A program made the translations under genes and the position numbers. A stretch of DNA of 64,000 nt from assembly GCA_012729785.1 (NCBI GenBank), contig JAAYCL010000023.1, positions 1 through 64,000 on the forward strand. The letters run 5' to 3'. The stretch comes from Chlamydiota bacterium (GTDB lineage: Bacteria; Auribacterota; Tritonobacteria; UBA1439). Positions 21,923-30,185 of this stretch are shown here, one piece after another (within the stretch, counting starts at the first letter, position 1; the number at the start of each line of letters is the position of its first letter). The notes under the pieces were generated by a model. The model was not told where the DNA came from and searched no databases. It saw nothing but the letters and a program-made list of their open reading frames with translations.

Positions 21923-23287
21923 ATGGAACCGGTGCCGATACTGCTGCTCGACGACGACGCCAACACCCGCAAGGGGTTGTCCACCTTCCTCTCGATGCAG
22001 GGCCTTTCCGTGAGAGTCGCGACGCGCCCCTCGGAGGCGTTCGCCGCGCTCGAGGAGGGGGGGGCGGGCATCCTGCTCACGGATGTGCGGATGCCGGAGA
22101 TGGACGGTATCTCCCTCGCGCGGGAGGTCAAGAAACGGTTCCCCGACGTGATGGTGCTGGTGATGACCGCCTACGGCAACGTCAAGGACGCCGTCGTGGC
22201 GATGCGGGAGGGGGCGTTCGACTATTTGACGAAGCCGCTGGACGAGGAGGAACTGCTCCTCTCCCTCCGCAAAGCCTCCGACTACGTCTCCCTGCGCAGC
22301 GAGGTCCGCACCCTCCGGAGGAGCCTCGGCGCGTCCTCCCCGTACGAGGGCCTCGTCGGCGGCAGCGAGGCGATGGGGGAGGTCTATCGCTTCATCGCGA
22401 ACGCCGCGGCGGCGGAGTCGAGCGTGCTCATCAACGGGGAGACCGGGAGCGGGAAGGAGATCGTCGCCCGCGCCATCCACTTCAACAGTTCGAGGAAGGA
22501 CCGGCCGCTGGTAGCCGTGAGCTGCGGGGCGCTTCCGGAGGCGCTGATCGAGAGCGAGCTCTTCGGCCACCTGAAGGGCGCGTTCACGGGGGCCGTCGCC
22601 GACAGGGCGGGCAAGATCCGATCCGCCGACGGCGGGACCCTGTTCCTCGACGAGATCGCGACGCTGAGTCTCTCCTCCCAGGTCAAGCTCCTCCGCGTCA
22701 TCGAGGAGCGGAGCTTCGAGCCGCTGGGGAGCGACCGCGCCATCGAGGTGGATATCCGCCTCATCGCCGCCACAAACGAGGATCTGGCGCGGGCGGTGGA
22801 GGAGGGGCGGTTCAGGAAGGATCTGTTCTATCGGCTTAACGTGCTGCATATCGAGCTGCCGCCGCTGCGTACGCACAAGGAGGATATCCCGCCGCTGGTA
22901 CGGCACCTCCTCGGCCGGCTCGGCAGGGGCGGGGCGCGCGTCTCCTCCGGGGCGATGAGCCTCCTCCTCCGACACGACTGGCCGGGCAACGTCCGGGAGC
23001 TTGAGAACGTGCTGGAGAGCGCCCTGGCGTCCGTGGAGGGCGATCTCCTCGCGGCGGAGCACCTTCCCCCCGTTCTGGGCGCCCCCGAGGAGCCGCGGCC
23101 GATGCGCCTGAGCGACAAGGTGGCGTACTTCGAGAAGCAGATCATGGTGGAGAAGCTCAAGGAACTGCACGGCAACGCGGCGCGGGCGGCGCGGGAACTG
23201 GGCTGCCCCCTGCGGACATTCAGAAGGAAGCTCGCGCACCATTCCCTCGAACCCTCCTCGTTCAAACTAAGCCGCCCCTCGCCGTAG
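21923..23287 (+). CDS. NtrC-family sigma54-dependent response regulator
   Basis: A 454-residue activator: receiver domain with Asp54 in LLTDVRMPEMDG, a central AAA+ domain with Walker A GETGSGKE, the sigma54-contacting ELFGHLKGAFTGA, Walker B GGTLFLDEI, and arginine-finger region LFYRLNVL, and a C-terminal Fis-type helix-turn-helix (NAARAARELGCPLRTFRRKL). It is the cognate regulator of the preceding kinase, five bases downstream. Its presence implies RpoN-dependent promoters elsewhere in the genome. The targets are unknown; the downstream receiver and repeat protein are candidates. A palindromic terminator follows. Confidence 0.94.
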   Translation: MEPVPILLLDDDANTRKGLSTFLSMQGLSVRVATRPSEAFAALEEGGAGILLTDVRMPEMDGISLAREVKKRFPDVMVLVMTAYGNVKDAVVAMREGAFDYLTKPLDEEELLLSLRKASDYVSLRSEVRTLRRSLGASSPYEGLVGGSEAMGEVYRFIANAAAAESSVLINGETGSGKEIVARAIHFNSSRKDRPLVAVSCGALPEALIESELFGHLKGAFTGAVADRAGKIRSADGGTLFLDEIATLSLSSQVKLLRVIEERSFEPLGSDRAIEVDIRLIAATNEDLARAVEEGRFRKDLFYRLNVLHIELPPLRTHKEDIPPLVRHLLGRLGRGGARVSSGAMSLLLRHDWPGNVRELENVLESALASVEGDLLAAEHLPPVLGAPEEPRPMRLSDKVAYFEKQIMVEKLKELHGNAARAARELGCPLRTFRRKLAHHSLEPSSFKLSRPSP

Positions 23288-23370
23288 CGCTTCCCCGCCG
23301 CATCCTCCAGGTATCCGCACACTCTATCGATCCTGTGCCACACGCACCCTCGGTGTTCCATTGTTCCCCC

Positions 23371-23400
23371 GAACAGTGCCAGACTGGCACTGTTCTTTTT
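23371..23400 (+). terminator. Palindromic terminator after the NtrC-type gene
   Basis: Perfect 12-bp inverted repeat (GAACAGTGCCAG / CTGGCACTGTTC with one central base) followed by TTTTT. A third copy of the half-site TGGCACTGTT occurs at 23428-23437. It can act as an intrinsic terminator, but the exact symmetry and the extra half-site also fit an operator. The interval to 23557 is unusually AT-rich and has a TACAAT element near 23476 that might be a -10 box for the next gene. Confidence 0.65.
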
Positions 23401-23557
23401 CTCCAAGCAACCCGAAAGGGCCGAATATGGCACTGTTTTAAGGGGCGCAAATAATCCAAGTTATAACACTTTGCGATACAATGAATAGCAACTACGGTCT
23501 ATGCGATGGAGTGGCATCGTTCTTGCTGAATCCAGTCACATGCGCGCCATATGCGAA

Positions 23558-23974
23558 ATGAGTGACACTGCAGTGAGTTCGAACAAACAGAGGATTTTGG
23601 TGGTCGACGATTCCAGGAACATCCGGCGGTCTTTCTGCCGGATGCTCGAATTCTCGGGGTACGACGCCGTCGAGGCATCCAGCGGCATGGATGCGATCCG
23701 GTGCGTGGAGCGCGGCGGCGTGGCGCTCGTCCTCATGGACGTGGTGATGCCCGGAATGACCGGCATAGAGGCGGCGAGAACCATCTCGTCGAAGCCCATC
23801 GTGCCTCCGGTGATACTCATGAGCGGCTACCTCAACGCGCAACGGCGTGCGGAGATCCCGCGCGTGGCGCGTGCGGTGCTGGGCAAGCCGATAGACGAGG
23901 AAACGCTTCTCGACGCGGTGGGCAGGGAGCTTGCGCGCGGCCCGGCGAATTCAAACTGCGAGGCGGCGCGATGA
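23558..23974 (+). CDS. Stand-alone CheY-like receiver protein
   Basis: A 138-residue single receiver domain: VVDDSR acidic pair, phospho-acceptor Asp61 in [10 protein letters not shown], and Lys in LGKPIDEE. There is no output domain, so it must act through protein contacts or as a phosphate sink. Start at the ATG of MSDTAV is preferred; the frame extends 19 codons upstream. Its stop overlaps the start of the large exported protein (ATGATGA), so the two are translated together. It may exchange phosphate with the kinase encoded at 20133, but this is inference. Confidence 0.85.
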   Translation: MSDTAVSSNKQRILVVDDSRNIRRSFCRMLEFSGYDAVEASSGMDAIRCVERGGVALVLMDVVMPGMTGIEAARTISSKPIVPPVILMSGYLNAQRRAEIPRVARAVLGKPIDEETLLDAVGRELARGPANSNCEAAR

Positions 23975-26886
23975 TGAAGCGGGCCCTCCGGATCGGATGC
24001 GGCGCCCTCGCCGCGGCGTGCGGACTGTTCGCGGCGGATGCCTCCGCGCAGTCCTACGAGCTTCGCCCGATCGCCGACGCCTTCAGCCAATGGACGCGCA
24101 GCACGGGCGCCCACAACTACGACTGCGTGGACGAGGAAGGCGCGCATGACGGCGAAGGAAGCTACGTCTTCGGCAAGACGCCATACATCACGGACTCCTA
24201 CGAGCTCGAAAACCTCCCTGCGGGGGTGACCGGGATCGAGAAGGTCCGGCTCTACGTGGTGGCCAGGAAGACCCATCCCGCCCATACCCAGCTCGAGCTA
24301 GGCATACGATCAGGCAAAACGGAGAGCTGGAGATCCGGGCAGGTCCTCGCCACATCCTATGCGACATACGGAGGGGAGGGGGCGGAATGGACGGTTGACC
24401 CGGCCACACAGGCGCCCTGGACGGTCGAGGGGGTCAACGCGCTCAAGGCATCCATCAAGCACAGCAAATGGAACACCGGCCATAGGCAGATCAACGTCAC
24501 GCAGGTCTATATCGTCGCGATCGGTGGATCGATCCAACCGACGGCAACGCCGACGGAAACACCCGAGCCCACGGCGACGCCGACGAAGACGCCGGAGCCC
24601 ACGGCAACGCCGACGGATACGCCGGAGCCTACGGCGACGCCGACGGAGACGCCTGAACCCACGGCGACGCCAACAGATACGCCCGAGCCCACGGCAACGC
24701 CGACGGATACGCCGGAGCCCACGGCGACACCGACGGATACGCCCGAACCCACGGCGACGCCGACGAAGACGCCGGAACCCACGGCAACGCCGACGGATAC
24801 GCCGGAGCCTACGGCGACGCCGACGGAGACGCCCGAGCCCACGGCGACGCCAACAGATACGCCCGAGCCCACGGCAACGCCGACGGATACGCCCGAGCCC
24901 ACGGCAACGCCGACGGATACACCCGAGCCCACGGCGACACCGACGGAAACGCCTGAACCCACGGCGACGCCGACGGATACGCCGGTGCCCACTGCGACGC
25001 CGACGGAGACGCCTGAGCCTACGGCAACGCCGACGGATACGCCCGAGCCCACGGCAACGCCGACGGATACACCCGAGCCCACGGCGACACCGACGGAGAC
25101 GCCTGAACCCACGGCGACGCCGACGGATACGCCGGTGCCCACTGCGACGCCGACGGAGACGCCTGAGCCCACGGCAACGCCGACGGATACGCCCGAGCCC
25201 ACGGCAACGCCGACGGATACACCCGAGCCCACGGCGACACCGACGGAAACGCCTGAACCCACGGCGACGCCAACAGATACGCCCGAGCCCACGGCAACGC
25301 CGACGGATACACCCGAGCCCACGGCGACACCGACGGAGACGCCTGAGCCCACGGCAACGCCGACGGATACACCCGAGCCCACGGCGACACCGACGGATAC
25401 GCCGGTGCCCACTGCAACGCCGACGGAGACGCCCGAGCCCACGGCAACGCCGACGGATACACCCGAGCCCACGGCGACACCGACGGATACGCCGGTGCCC
25501 ACGGCGACGCCGACGGATACGCCTGAGCCCACGGCGACACCGACGGAGACACCCGAACCCACGGCGACGCCGACGGAGACGCCCGAGCCCACGGCGACGC
25601 CGACAGATACGCCGGTGCCCACCGCGACACCGACGGAGACACCCGAGCCCACGGCAACGCCGACGGATACGCCGGAGCCCACGGCGACGCCGACGGATAC
25701 ACCCGAACCCACGGCAACGCCGACGGAGACGCCGGTGCCCACCGCGACACCAACGGAGACACCCGAACCCACGGCAACGCCGACGGAGACGCCTGAGCCC
25801 ACGGCGACACCGACGGAGACACCCGAACCCACGGCGACACCGACGGAGACGCCCGAACCCACGGCGACACCGCTTGTAGGCGATCTGTACGAGCTGCCTT
25901 TCGAGGTTGGATCGGACTTCAGCGGGGGCGGCACCACGTGCGGCTTCAACGACAACTATACACGGTACGGCGACAGCAAGATCGTCGAGTCCGGTCCCGA
26001 TGTCGTCTATTCGTTCACCCGCCAGTCCGCCGGGCCGATGCACATCGCCCTTACGGGTCTTGCGACGGACCTCGATCTGTTCCTCTGCAACGGCCCCTCG
26101 GCGGCATACGCTGTCGCCGCCAGCGTCAATCCCGGATCGGCCGACGAATCGATCGACGTCGAGGCCGAAGCGGGGACCTACTACCTGGTGATAGACGGAT
26201 ACGACGGCGTTTGCGGAGGGTACCAACTGGCCATATCGAATCCCATTGTCAACGATACCTTCGAAATGCCGATGGCAATCGAGCCGAATTACGGCGGCAG
26301 CGGCACCACCTGCGGCCTGAACAACGACTACGAGTCGTATCCCTGCCTCCAGAAGGTGCTCGAAACCGGGACGGACGCCGTCTACATGTTCACCACGGCC
26401 TTCGCCGGGAGGATCACGGTGAGGATCTCCAACCTCTCCGCCGACCTCGACCTGTTCCTCTTCGACGGCCCGAGCCCCGACTCGTGCGTCGCGGCCGGCG
26501 CGTTCGGGGGAACACACGATGAGGAGATCGTGTACGACGGCCCGGCGGGAACCTACTACGTCGTGGTCGACGGCTTCGATGGCGCGTGCGGAACCTTCGA
26601 TCTCTCCGTGATCTCGACGGAATCGCCGACGCCGACACCGACCTCCATGCCGACGGTTGTGCCTCCCACCGCGACGCCGACCGCGACGCCGACCATCACC
26701 CCGGTGCCGCCCACCGCGACGCCGACGCCGACGCTGCCCAACATCGGCTATTCCCTGAAGGTCAACTTCCAGCCGGAATGGCACCTGATTCCCGAGGGGT
26801 TCGTGGAAGACAACGGCTATACGTTCGACCTGCAGCCCGCTCCCCCTCCCTCGCTCGGCTACCTGGAGTACGGCTGGACGTACTGA
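23971..26886 (+). CDS. Large exported protein with TPEPTATPT repeat stalk and two PPC-like domains
   Basis: A 971-residue protein. A Sec signal peptide (hydrophobic core about residues 8-22, cut after ADASA) precedes a folded region to about residue 190. Then comes a stalk of about 44 ten-residue repeats of the type PTATPT(D/E/K)TPEP. Two related domains of about 110 residues follow, each with a TTCG motif, DLDLFL, and AGTYY(L/V)V(I/V)DG(Y/F)DG segments, which resemble bacterial pre-peptidase C-terminal domains. A short second Thr/Pro linker and a C-terminal segment ending [10 protein letters not shown] complete it. Pro/Thr-rich stalks of this type are common in cell-surface proteins and are possibly glycosylated. 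No membrane anchor or cell-wall sorting signal is visible at the end. Translationally coupled to the receiver gene. Confidence 0.8.
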   Translation: MMKRALRIGCGALAAACGLFAADASAQSYELRPIADAFSQWTRSTGAHNYDCVDEEGAHDGEGSYVFGKTPYITDSYELENLPAGVTGIEKVRLYVVARKTHPAHTQLELGIRSGKTESWRSGQVLATSYATYGGEGAEWTVDPATQAPWTVEGVNALKASIKHSKWNTGHRQINVTQVYIVAIGGSIQPTATPTETPEPTATPTKTPEPTATPTDTPEPTATPTETPEPTATPTDTPEPTATPTDTPEPTATPTDTPEPTATPTKTPEPTATPTDTPEPTATPTETPEPTATPTDTPEPTATPTDTPEPTATPTDTPEPTATPTETPEPTATPTDTPVPTATPTETPEPTATPTDTPEPTATPTDTPEPTATPTETPEPTATPTDTPVPTATPTETPEPTATPTDTPEPTATPTDTPEPTATPTETPEPTATPTDTPEPTATPTDTPEPTATPTETPEPTATPTDTPEPTATPTDTPVPTATPTETPEPTATPTDTPEPTATPTDTPVPTATPTDTPEPTATPTETPEPTATPTETPEPTATPTDTPVPTATPTETPEPTATPTDTPEPTATPTDTPEPTATPTETPVPTATPTETPEPTATPTETPEPTATPTETPEPTATPTETPEPTATPLVGDLYELPFEVGSDFSGGGTTCGFNDNYTRYGDSKIVESGPDVVYSFTRQSAGPMHIALTGLATDLDLFLCNGPSAAYAVAASVNPGSADESIDVEAEAGTYYLVIDGYDGVCGGYQLAISNPIVNDTFEMPMAIEPNYGGSGTTCGLNNDYESYPCLQKVLETGTDAVYMFTTAFAGRITVRISNLSADLDLFLFDGPSPDSCVAAGAFGGTHDEEIVYDGPAGTYYVVVDGFDGACGTFDLSVISTESPTPTPTSMPTVVPPTATPTATPTITPVPPTATPTPTLPNIGYSLKVNFQPEWHLIPEGFVEDNGYTFDLQPAPPPSLGYLEYGWTY
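24538..25872 (+). repeat. 30-bp tandem repeat encoding the Thr/Pro stalk
   Basis: About 44 copies of a 30-bp unit, mostly differing at third codon positions and at the D/E/K codon and the E/V codon (EP versus VP). Higher-order blocks of 60-180 bp recur nearly exactly (for example the GTGCCCAC-containing copies near 24986, 25134 and 25406), indicating recent duplication or unequal exchange. No stop codon falls in at least two other frames on either strand. Confidence 0.95.
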
Positions 26887-26931
26887 ACCCCGCCGGGGTG
26901 CAGCCGTCGCCCGGGCACCGCGTTCCACCGG

Positions 26932-26994
26932 CTGTCAACCCGCGGTGACACTGTTGCCTCCGGTTGACAGTCCGTGCGCCCGAATCCGTTATGT
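26932..26994 (+). promoter_or_regulatory. Putative comEC promoter with overlapping inverted repeat
   Basis: TTGACA (26964-26969) is followed at 18-19 nt by TTATG-type sequence (26988-26994). The -35 box is inside an inverted repeat, CTGTCAACC (26932-26940) and GGTTGACAG (26962-26970), which could bind a regulator. The ATG of comEC is about 115 nt downstream. Confidence 0.4.
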
Positions 26995-27108
26995 CCCGCC
27001 CCCCCAATTCGTAACATCTTCATCCTTAGAGCGTTGCGCAACCCGGGAAGTTAAGGTCCGTGCGCACCTCGGCATGCTCCTTGCAACCATCTGGGCCGGA
27101 GAGGCGCG

Positions 27109-29547
27109 ATGCACAACCCGGCGTTTTGGCTTGCATGCGCGTTCGCGGGGGGGATCTTCGTGTGCGCCCAATTCCCGTTCCGCCCCGCGATCCCCGCCGC
27201 CGCATGCGCCTTCGCCGCAGCCGCGGCCGGTGTCCGGATCAGGAACGACAGGGCGGCGACGGCGGCGACGTTCGCCGCCGTCTTCTTCGCCGGGGTGTGC
27301 GCATACGCCCTGAAGGAACGGTGCCTGGACGCGTGCGACCTGAACGCGTTGTTGGGGGGAAGATCCGCATTCCTCTCGCTCCGCGGCACGGTGAGACGCG
27401 CGCCGGTGTGGGAAAGGAGGCCCGACGAGAGAGGGGAGGCGCACTGGAGGGGCACGGGAGAGGTGTGCGTCTCGGCCGTGGAGACGGCGCGCGGCTGGAC
27501 CGGCCTGTCGGGGATCGTGCGCGCGGCGTGGAGGTCCGGCGAGCCGATCGCGCTCGGGTGCGGCGACCGGGTGACGCTGCACGGCGTCCTGCGCCCGATC
27601 GACGGGGCCTCGAATCCCGGGCAGTTCGACGCGCGGACGTTCTGGCGAAGAAGGGGGATCGGGTATATCCTCTCCGTCTCCCCCGGCGGCACGAGGATAA
27701 CGGATCGGGCCGGCCGGCGCCGGATCGCGGGGCTGCTCGACGCGCTGAGAAGAGAGCTCAGCAGGAGACTCGCCGCGGGGATGCCTCCGGGGGCCCCCGC
27801 GCGCGTCGTCCAGGCGATGCTCCTGGGCGTCAGGGAGGGGCTCGGCGACGAGATCTCCAGGCCGTTCGGACGGACCAACACGATGCACATCCTCGCGATA
27901 TCCGGCCTGCACGTCGGCTTCTTCTACCTTTCGGTGCGCGCGGCGCTGGACGTGTTGCGCGTGCCGCGGCATCTCTCGTCGGCTGTCGCGATACCGCTGA
28001 TCGCGCTTTACGCGGTCGTCACGGGGGGCGCGGTCCCCGTGCTGCGCGCCTCGGTGATGTTCATCGCCCTGCTCATCGCCCCGTTTCTGCGGAGGCAGCG
28101 GGACCCGGTCAACGCCCTCGGCGTCGCGGGGATCGTCATCCTCGCCGCCAACCCGCTCCAGCTTTTCGACACCGGATTCCGGCTCTCCTTCGCCGCCGTC
28201 CTCTCCATCCTCGTCTTCTCCGGCCCCCTGGCTGCGTTCTTCCACCGCCTCTGGCCCTGTCGGCCGCTCCAGGGCCAGCTCCTGGTGAGCCGCGGGGAGC
28301 GGGTGCGATGGTGGACGGGGAGGCAGGCGATCTCGCTGCTGGCGGCGTCGCTGGCCACATGGATCGGCCTCGCCCCCCTTTTCGCGGCGTCGTTCCACAT
28401 CGTGACCGCGCTCGGCCTTCTCGGCAATCTGCTCGTCATCCCCGCGGGGCTCGCGGTCGTCTGCCTGGGGTTCGCGGGGCTTCTCGCCACCTGCATCTCG
28501 ACGGCGCTCGCCGGTCTCCTGCACCGGCTCGCCTGGTGCGTCGCGTGGGCGATGCTCGGCGGGGTGGACGCGATCTCGCGTCTGCCGTGGGCCTGGCGGC
28601 ACGTGCGCTCGCCGGGACCGCTCCTCCTGTGCGCCTACTACGGGACGGCCGTCGCGGGCCTGCTCGTCTTGAAAGGATCCGCGCGCGGGAGGTGGAAGGC
28701 GCTCCTCCTCTCGGCGATGACGCTGTTCCCCCTCCTTCCCCCGGCGCTGGGGCGTGTCCCTCCCGAGCTCCGGATCACCTTTCTCGACGTGGGGCAGGGG
28801 GACGCGATCTGCATCGAGTTTCCGCGAGGGGAGACCCTTCTCGTGGACGCGGGACCCGGGGCGGGGGGGTCGGCGGGGAGAAGGGTCGTCGCGCCATTCC
28901 TGAAATCGCGGGGCCGGTCACGGGTCGATACGGCGCTTTTGACGCACGCCCATGACGACCATTTCGGGGGGTTCGCCGCCGTGTTCGACGAGTTTCCGAC
29001 CGCACGGACGGTCGCGGGGAGGGGGACGGGCGGCCGCCCGCCGCCGCCTTTCGCGGTCGCCCCGGACGACGCGGGAGGCGAAGGGTTTTACGAGGTGAAA
29101 CGCGGGGACCTCATCGCGCGCGGGGACGGAGCCTCCGTGACCGTGCTGCACCCCGGGGGCGCCCTGTGCCCGGAGACGCAGGCGGATCTGAACAACGGCT
29201 CCGTAGCGCTGATGGTGGCGTTCGGACGGACGCGCGCGCTGCTCTGCGGGGACCTGGAGCGGGAGGGGGAGGAGGAGTTGCGCCGCAGCGGCCTGTCACT
29301 GAAGGCCGACCTGCTCAAGGTCGGACACCACGGGGGCGCCTCCTCGTGCACGGAGGAGTTCCTTCGCGAGGTGGCCCCGACGTGGGCGGTCGTAAGCGCG
29401 GGAAGGCGGAACCGGTTCGGGCATCCCTCGCCGAAGACGCTGGCGCGCCTGCGGGAGGCGGGGATAATCGTCTACCGGACCGACCTGCACGGGGCGGTGA
29501 CGTTCGTCTCGGACGGGGAGCGCTGGGCGGCGGATACGTTCCGATAG
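27109..29547 (+). CDS. comEC: DNA internalization-related competence protein ComEC/Rec2
   Basis: Membrane channel for uptake of single-stranded DNA during natural transformation. The 812-residue protein has an N-terminal membrane region and soluble OB-like domain (DUF4131, about 20-190), then the Competence domain with NTMHILAISGLHVGFFY and many membrane segments (about 240-530). It ends with a metallo-beta-lactamase-type domain: FLDVGQGDAICIEF, LLTHAHDDHFGG, LKVGHHGGASS. All three parts expected of a full-length ComEC are present, and the metal motif HxHDDH is intact. Start ATG follows GGAGAGG. Its presence suggests competence, though the pilus genes lie outside the window. Confidence 0.95.
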   Translation: MHNPAFWLACAFAGGIFVCAQFPFRPAIPAAACAFAAAAAGVRIRNDRAATAATFAAVFFAGVCAYALKERCLDACDLNALLGGRSAFLSLRGTVRRAPVWERRPDERGEAHWRGTGEVCVSAVETARGWTGLSGIVRAAWRSGEPIALGCGDRVTLHGVLRPIDGASNPGQFDARTFWRRRGIGYILSVSPGGTRITDRAGRRRIAGLLDALRRELSRRLAAGMPPGAPARVVQAMLLGVREGLGDEISRPFGRTNTMHILAISGLHVGFFYLSVRAALDVLRVPRHLSSAVAIPLIALYAVVTGGAVPVLRASVMFIALLIAPFLRRQRDPVNALGVAGIVILAANPLQLFDTGFRLSFAAVLSILVFSGPLAAFFHRLWPCRPLQGQLLVSRGERVRWWTGRQAISLLAASLATWIGLAPLFAASFHIVTALGLLGNLLVIPAGLAVVCLGFAGLLATCISTALAGLLHRLAWCVAWAMLGGVDAISRLPWAWRHVRSPGPLLLCAYYGTAVAGLLVLKGSARGRWKALLLSAMTLFPLLPPALGRVPPELRITFLDVGQGDAICIEFPRGETLLVDAGPGAGGSAGRRVVAPFLKSRGRSRVDTALLTHAHDDHFGGFAAVFDEFPTARTVAGRGTGGRPPPPFAVAPDDAGGEGFYEVKRGDLIARGDGASVTVLHPGGALCPETQADLNNGSVALMVAFGRTRALLCGDLEREGEEELRRSGLSLKADLLKVGHHGGASSCTEEFLREVAPTWAVVSAGRRNRFGHPSPKTLARLREAGIIVYRTDLHGAVTFVSDGERWAADTFR

Positions 29548-29707
29548 AACGCCGTCGCCTCGGGGCCGCCGGCGGGAGCCGGGCGTCGATCCGCCGCTGC
29601 GGCAGGATGCCGCGAACCCGCGGCGCGGTACGCGGCGGGCGACGGCATGCGCGCGGCGTCATCTCCCCCGCGAGCGTCACGCGGGCATGCGCCGCCTGCA
29701 TTCGTCG

Positions 29708-29950
29708 TTACGCCTTCTTTCCCTTGTCCAGTTTTTTCGTCCGCTCGAGGAGCTGTTTCTGGAGATCGGAGATCTCGGCGCGCGCCTCCGCTTCGGCCTG
29801 CCGGTTGATCAAAAACTCCACGTCGAGGACGTTTCCCTCCTGGAGTTCTGGGGGCAGAAACTTCACCGGCCACTCCACCGTCCCCTCGCCGCCGACCTCG
29901 AGCACCGCGAGATCCTCCTCGATCCGGTCCACGACCACGCGCACCTTCAT
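29708..29950 (-). CDS. DUF3006 family small protein
   Basis: An 80-residue cytosolic protein starting MKVRVVVDRIEEDLAVLEV, the typical DUF3006 opening, followed by FLPPELQEGNVLDVEF and a helical, lysine-rich C terminus (QKQLLERTKKLDKGKKA) with coiled-coil character. Members often lie beside ComEC-like or metallo-beta-lactamase genes; here it is convergent with comEC, 160 bp away. Start ATG follows GAGGAGGCGG on the minus strand. Function unknown; the repeated association hints at a role in DNA uptake or with the ComEC hydrolase domain. The interval 29548-29707 is GC-rich with no clear terminator. Confidence 0.75.
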   Translation of the reverse strand: MKVRVVVDRIEEDLAVLEVGGEGTVEWPVKFLPPELQEGNVLDVEFLINRQAEAEARAEISDLQKQLLERTKKLDKGKKA

Positions 29951-29973
29951 ATCCCGCCTCCTCTGTTGCCGCA

Positions 29974-30002
29974 AGTATAGGAGGGAGCCGCGCGTCGCTC
30001 AA
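29974..30002 (-). promoter_or_regulatory. Sigma70 promoter of the DUF3006 gene
   Basis: On the minus strand TTGAGC (30002-29997) and TATACT (29979-29974) have a 17-nt spacer, ending 23 nt before the ATG. It is back to back with the ketosynthase operon promoter. Confidence 0.65.
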
Positions 30003-30046
30003 GCGCAAAGTGCGGCGTCCCCCTTGCGCGGAGGGCGCATTGCGTG

Positions 30047-30075
30047 TTGACATCTCCGTCTAAATGCCCTAGGAT
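30047..30075 (+). promoter_or_regulatory. Strong sigma70 promoter of the ketosynthase operon
   Basis: Consensus TTGACA (30047-30052) and TAGGAT (30070-30075) with a 17-nt spacer. The predicted transcription start near 30082 leaves a leader of about 100 nt to the ATG at 30186. It is the only clear promoter before the ten co-directional genes ending at 41541. Confidence 0.75.
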
Positions 30076-30185
30076 TTTTCATGCTGCCGGGCGCGCGTCT
30101 TTCCGTGGCCCGGCTCTCCTTTGTGCCCCGTCGGATGCCGCAGGCGCCGCCTCGCGGCCGCCCGGGGGCCGGTCGACGGAGCGCC

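Noticed and set aside
23385-23440. Sigma54 promoters starting at TGGCAC
   Set aside because: Neither copy has a GC dinucleotide at the -12 position with correct spacing.
24538-25872. CRISPR-like array
   Set aside because: Units are contiguous with no unique spacers and keep a reading frame encoding PTATPT repeats; no cas genes nearby.
24310-26928. Long antisense and alternate-frame ORFs over the repeat protein (minus 24310-26928 and 24507-25955, plus 24359-25879)
   Set aside because: They arise because the 30-bp repeat has no stop in those frames; they lack start signals, and only the frame from 23971 has a signal peptide and domains.
29548-29707. Bidirectional terminator between comEC and the DUF3006 gene
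   Set aside because: Several GC-rich stems but no T run on either strand.
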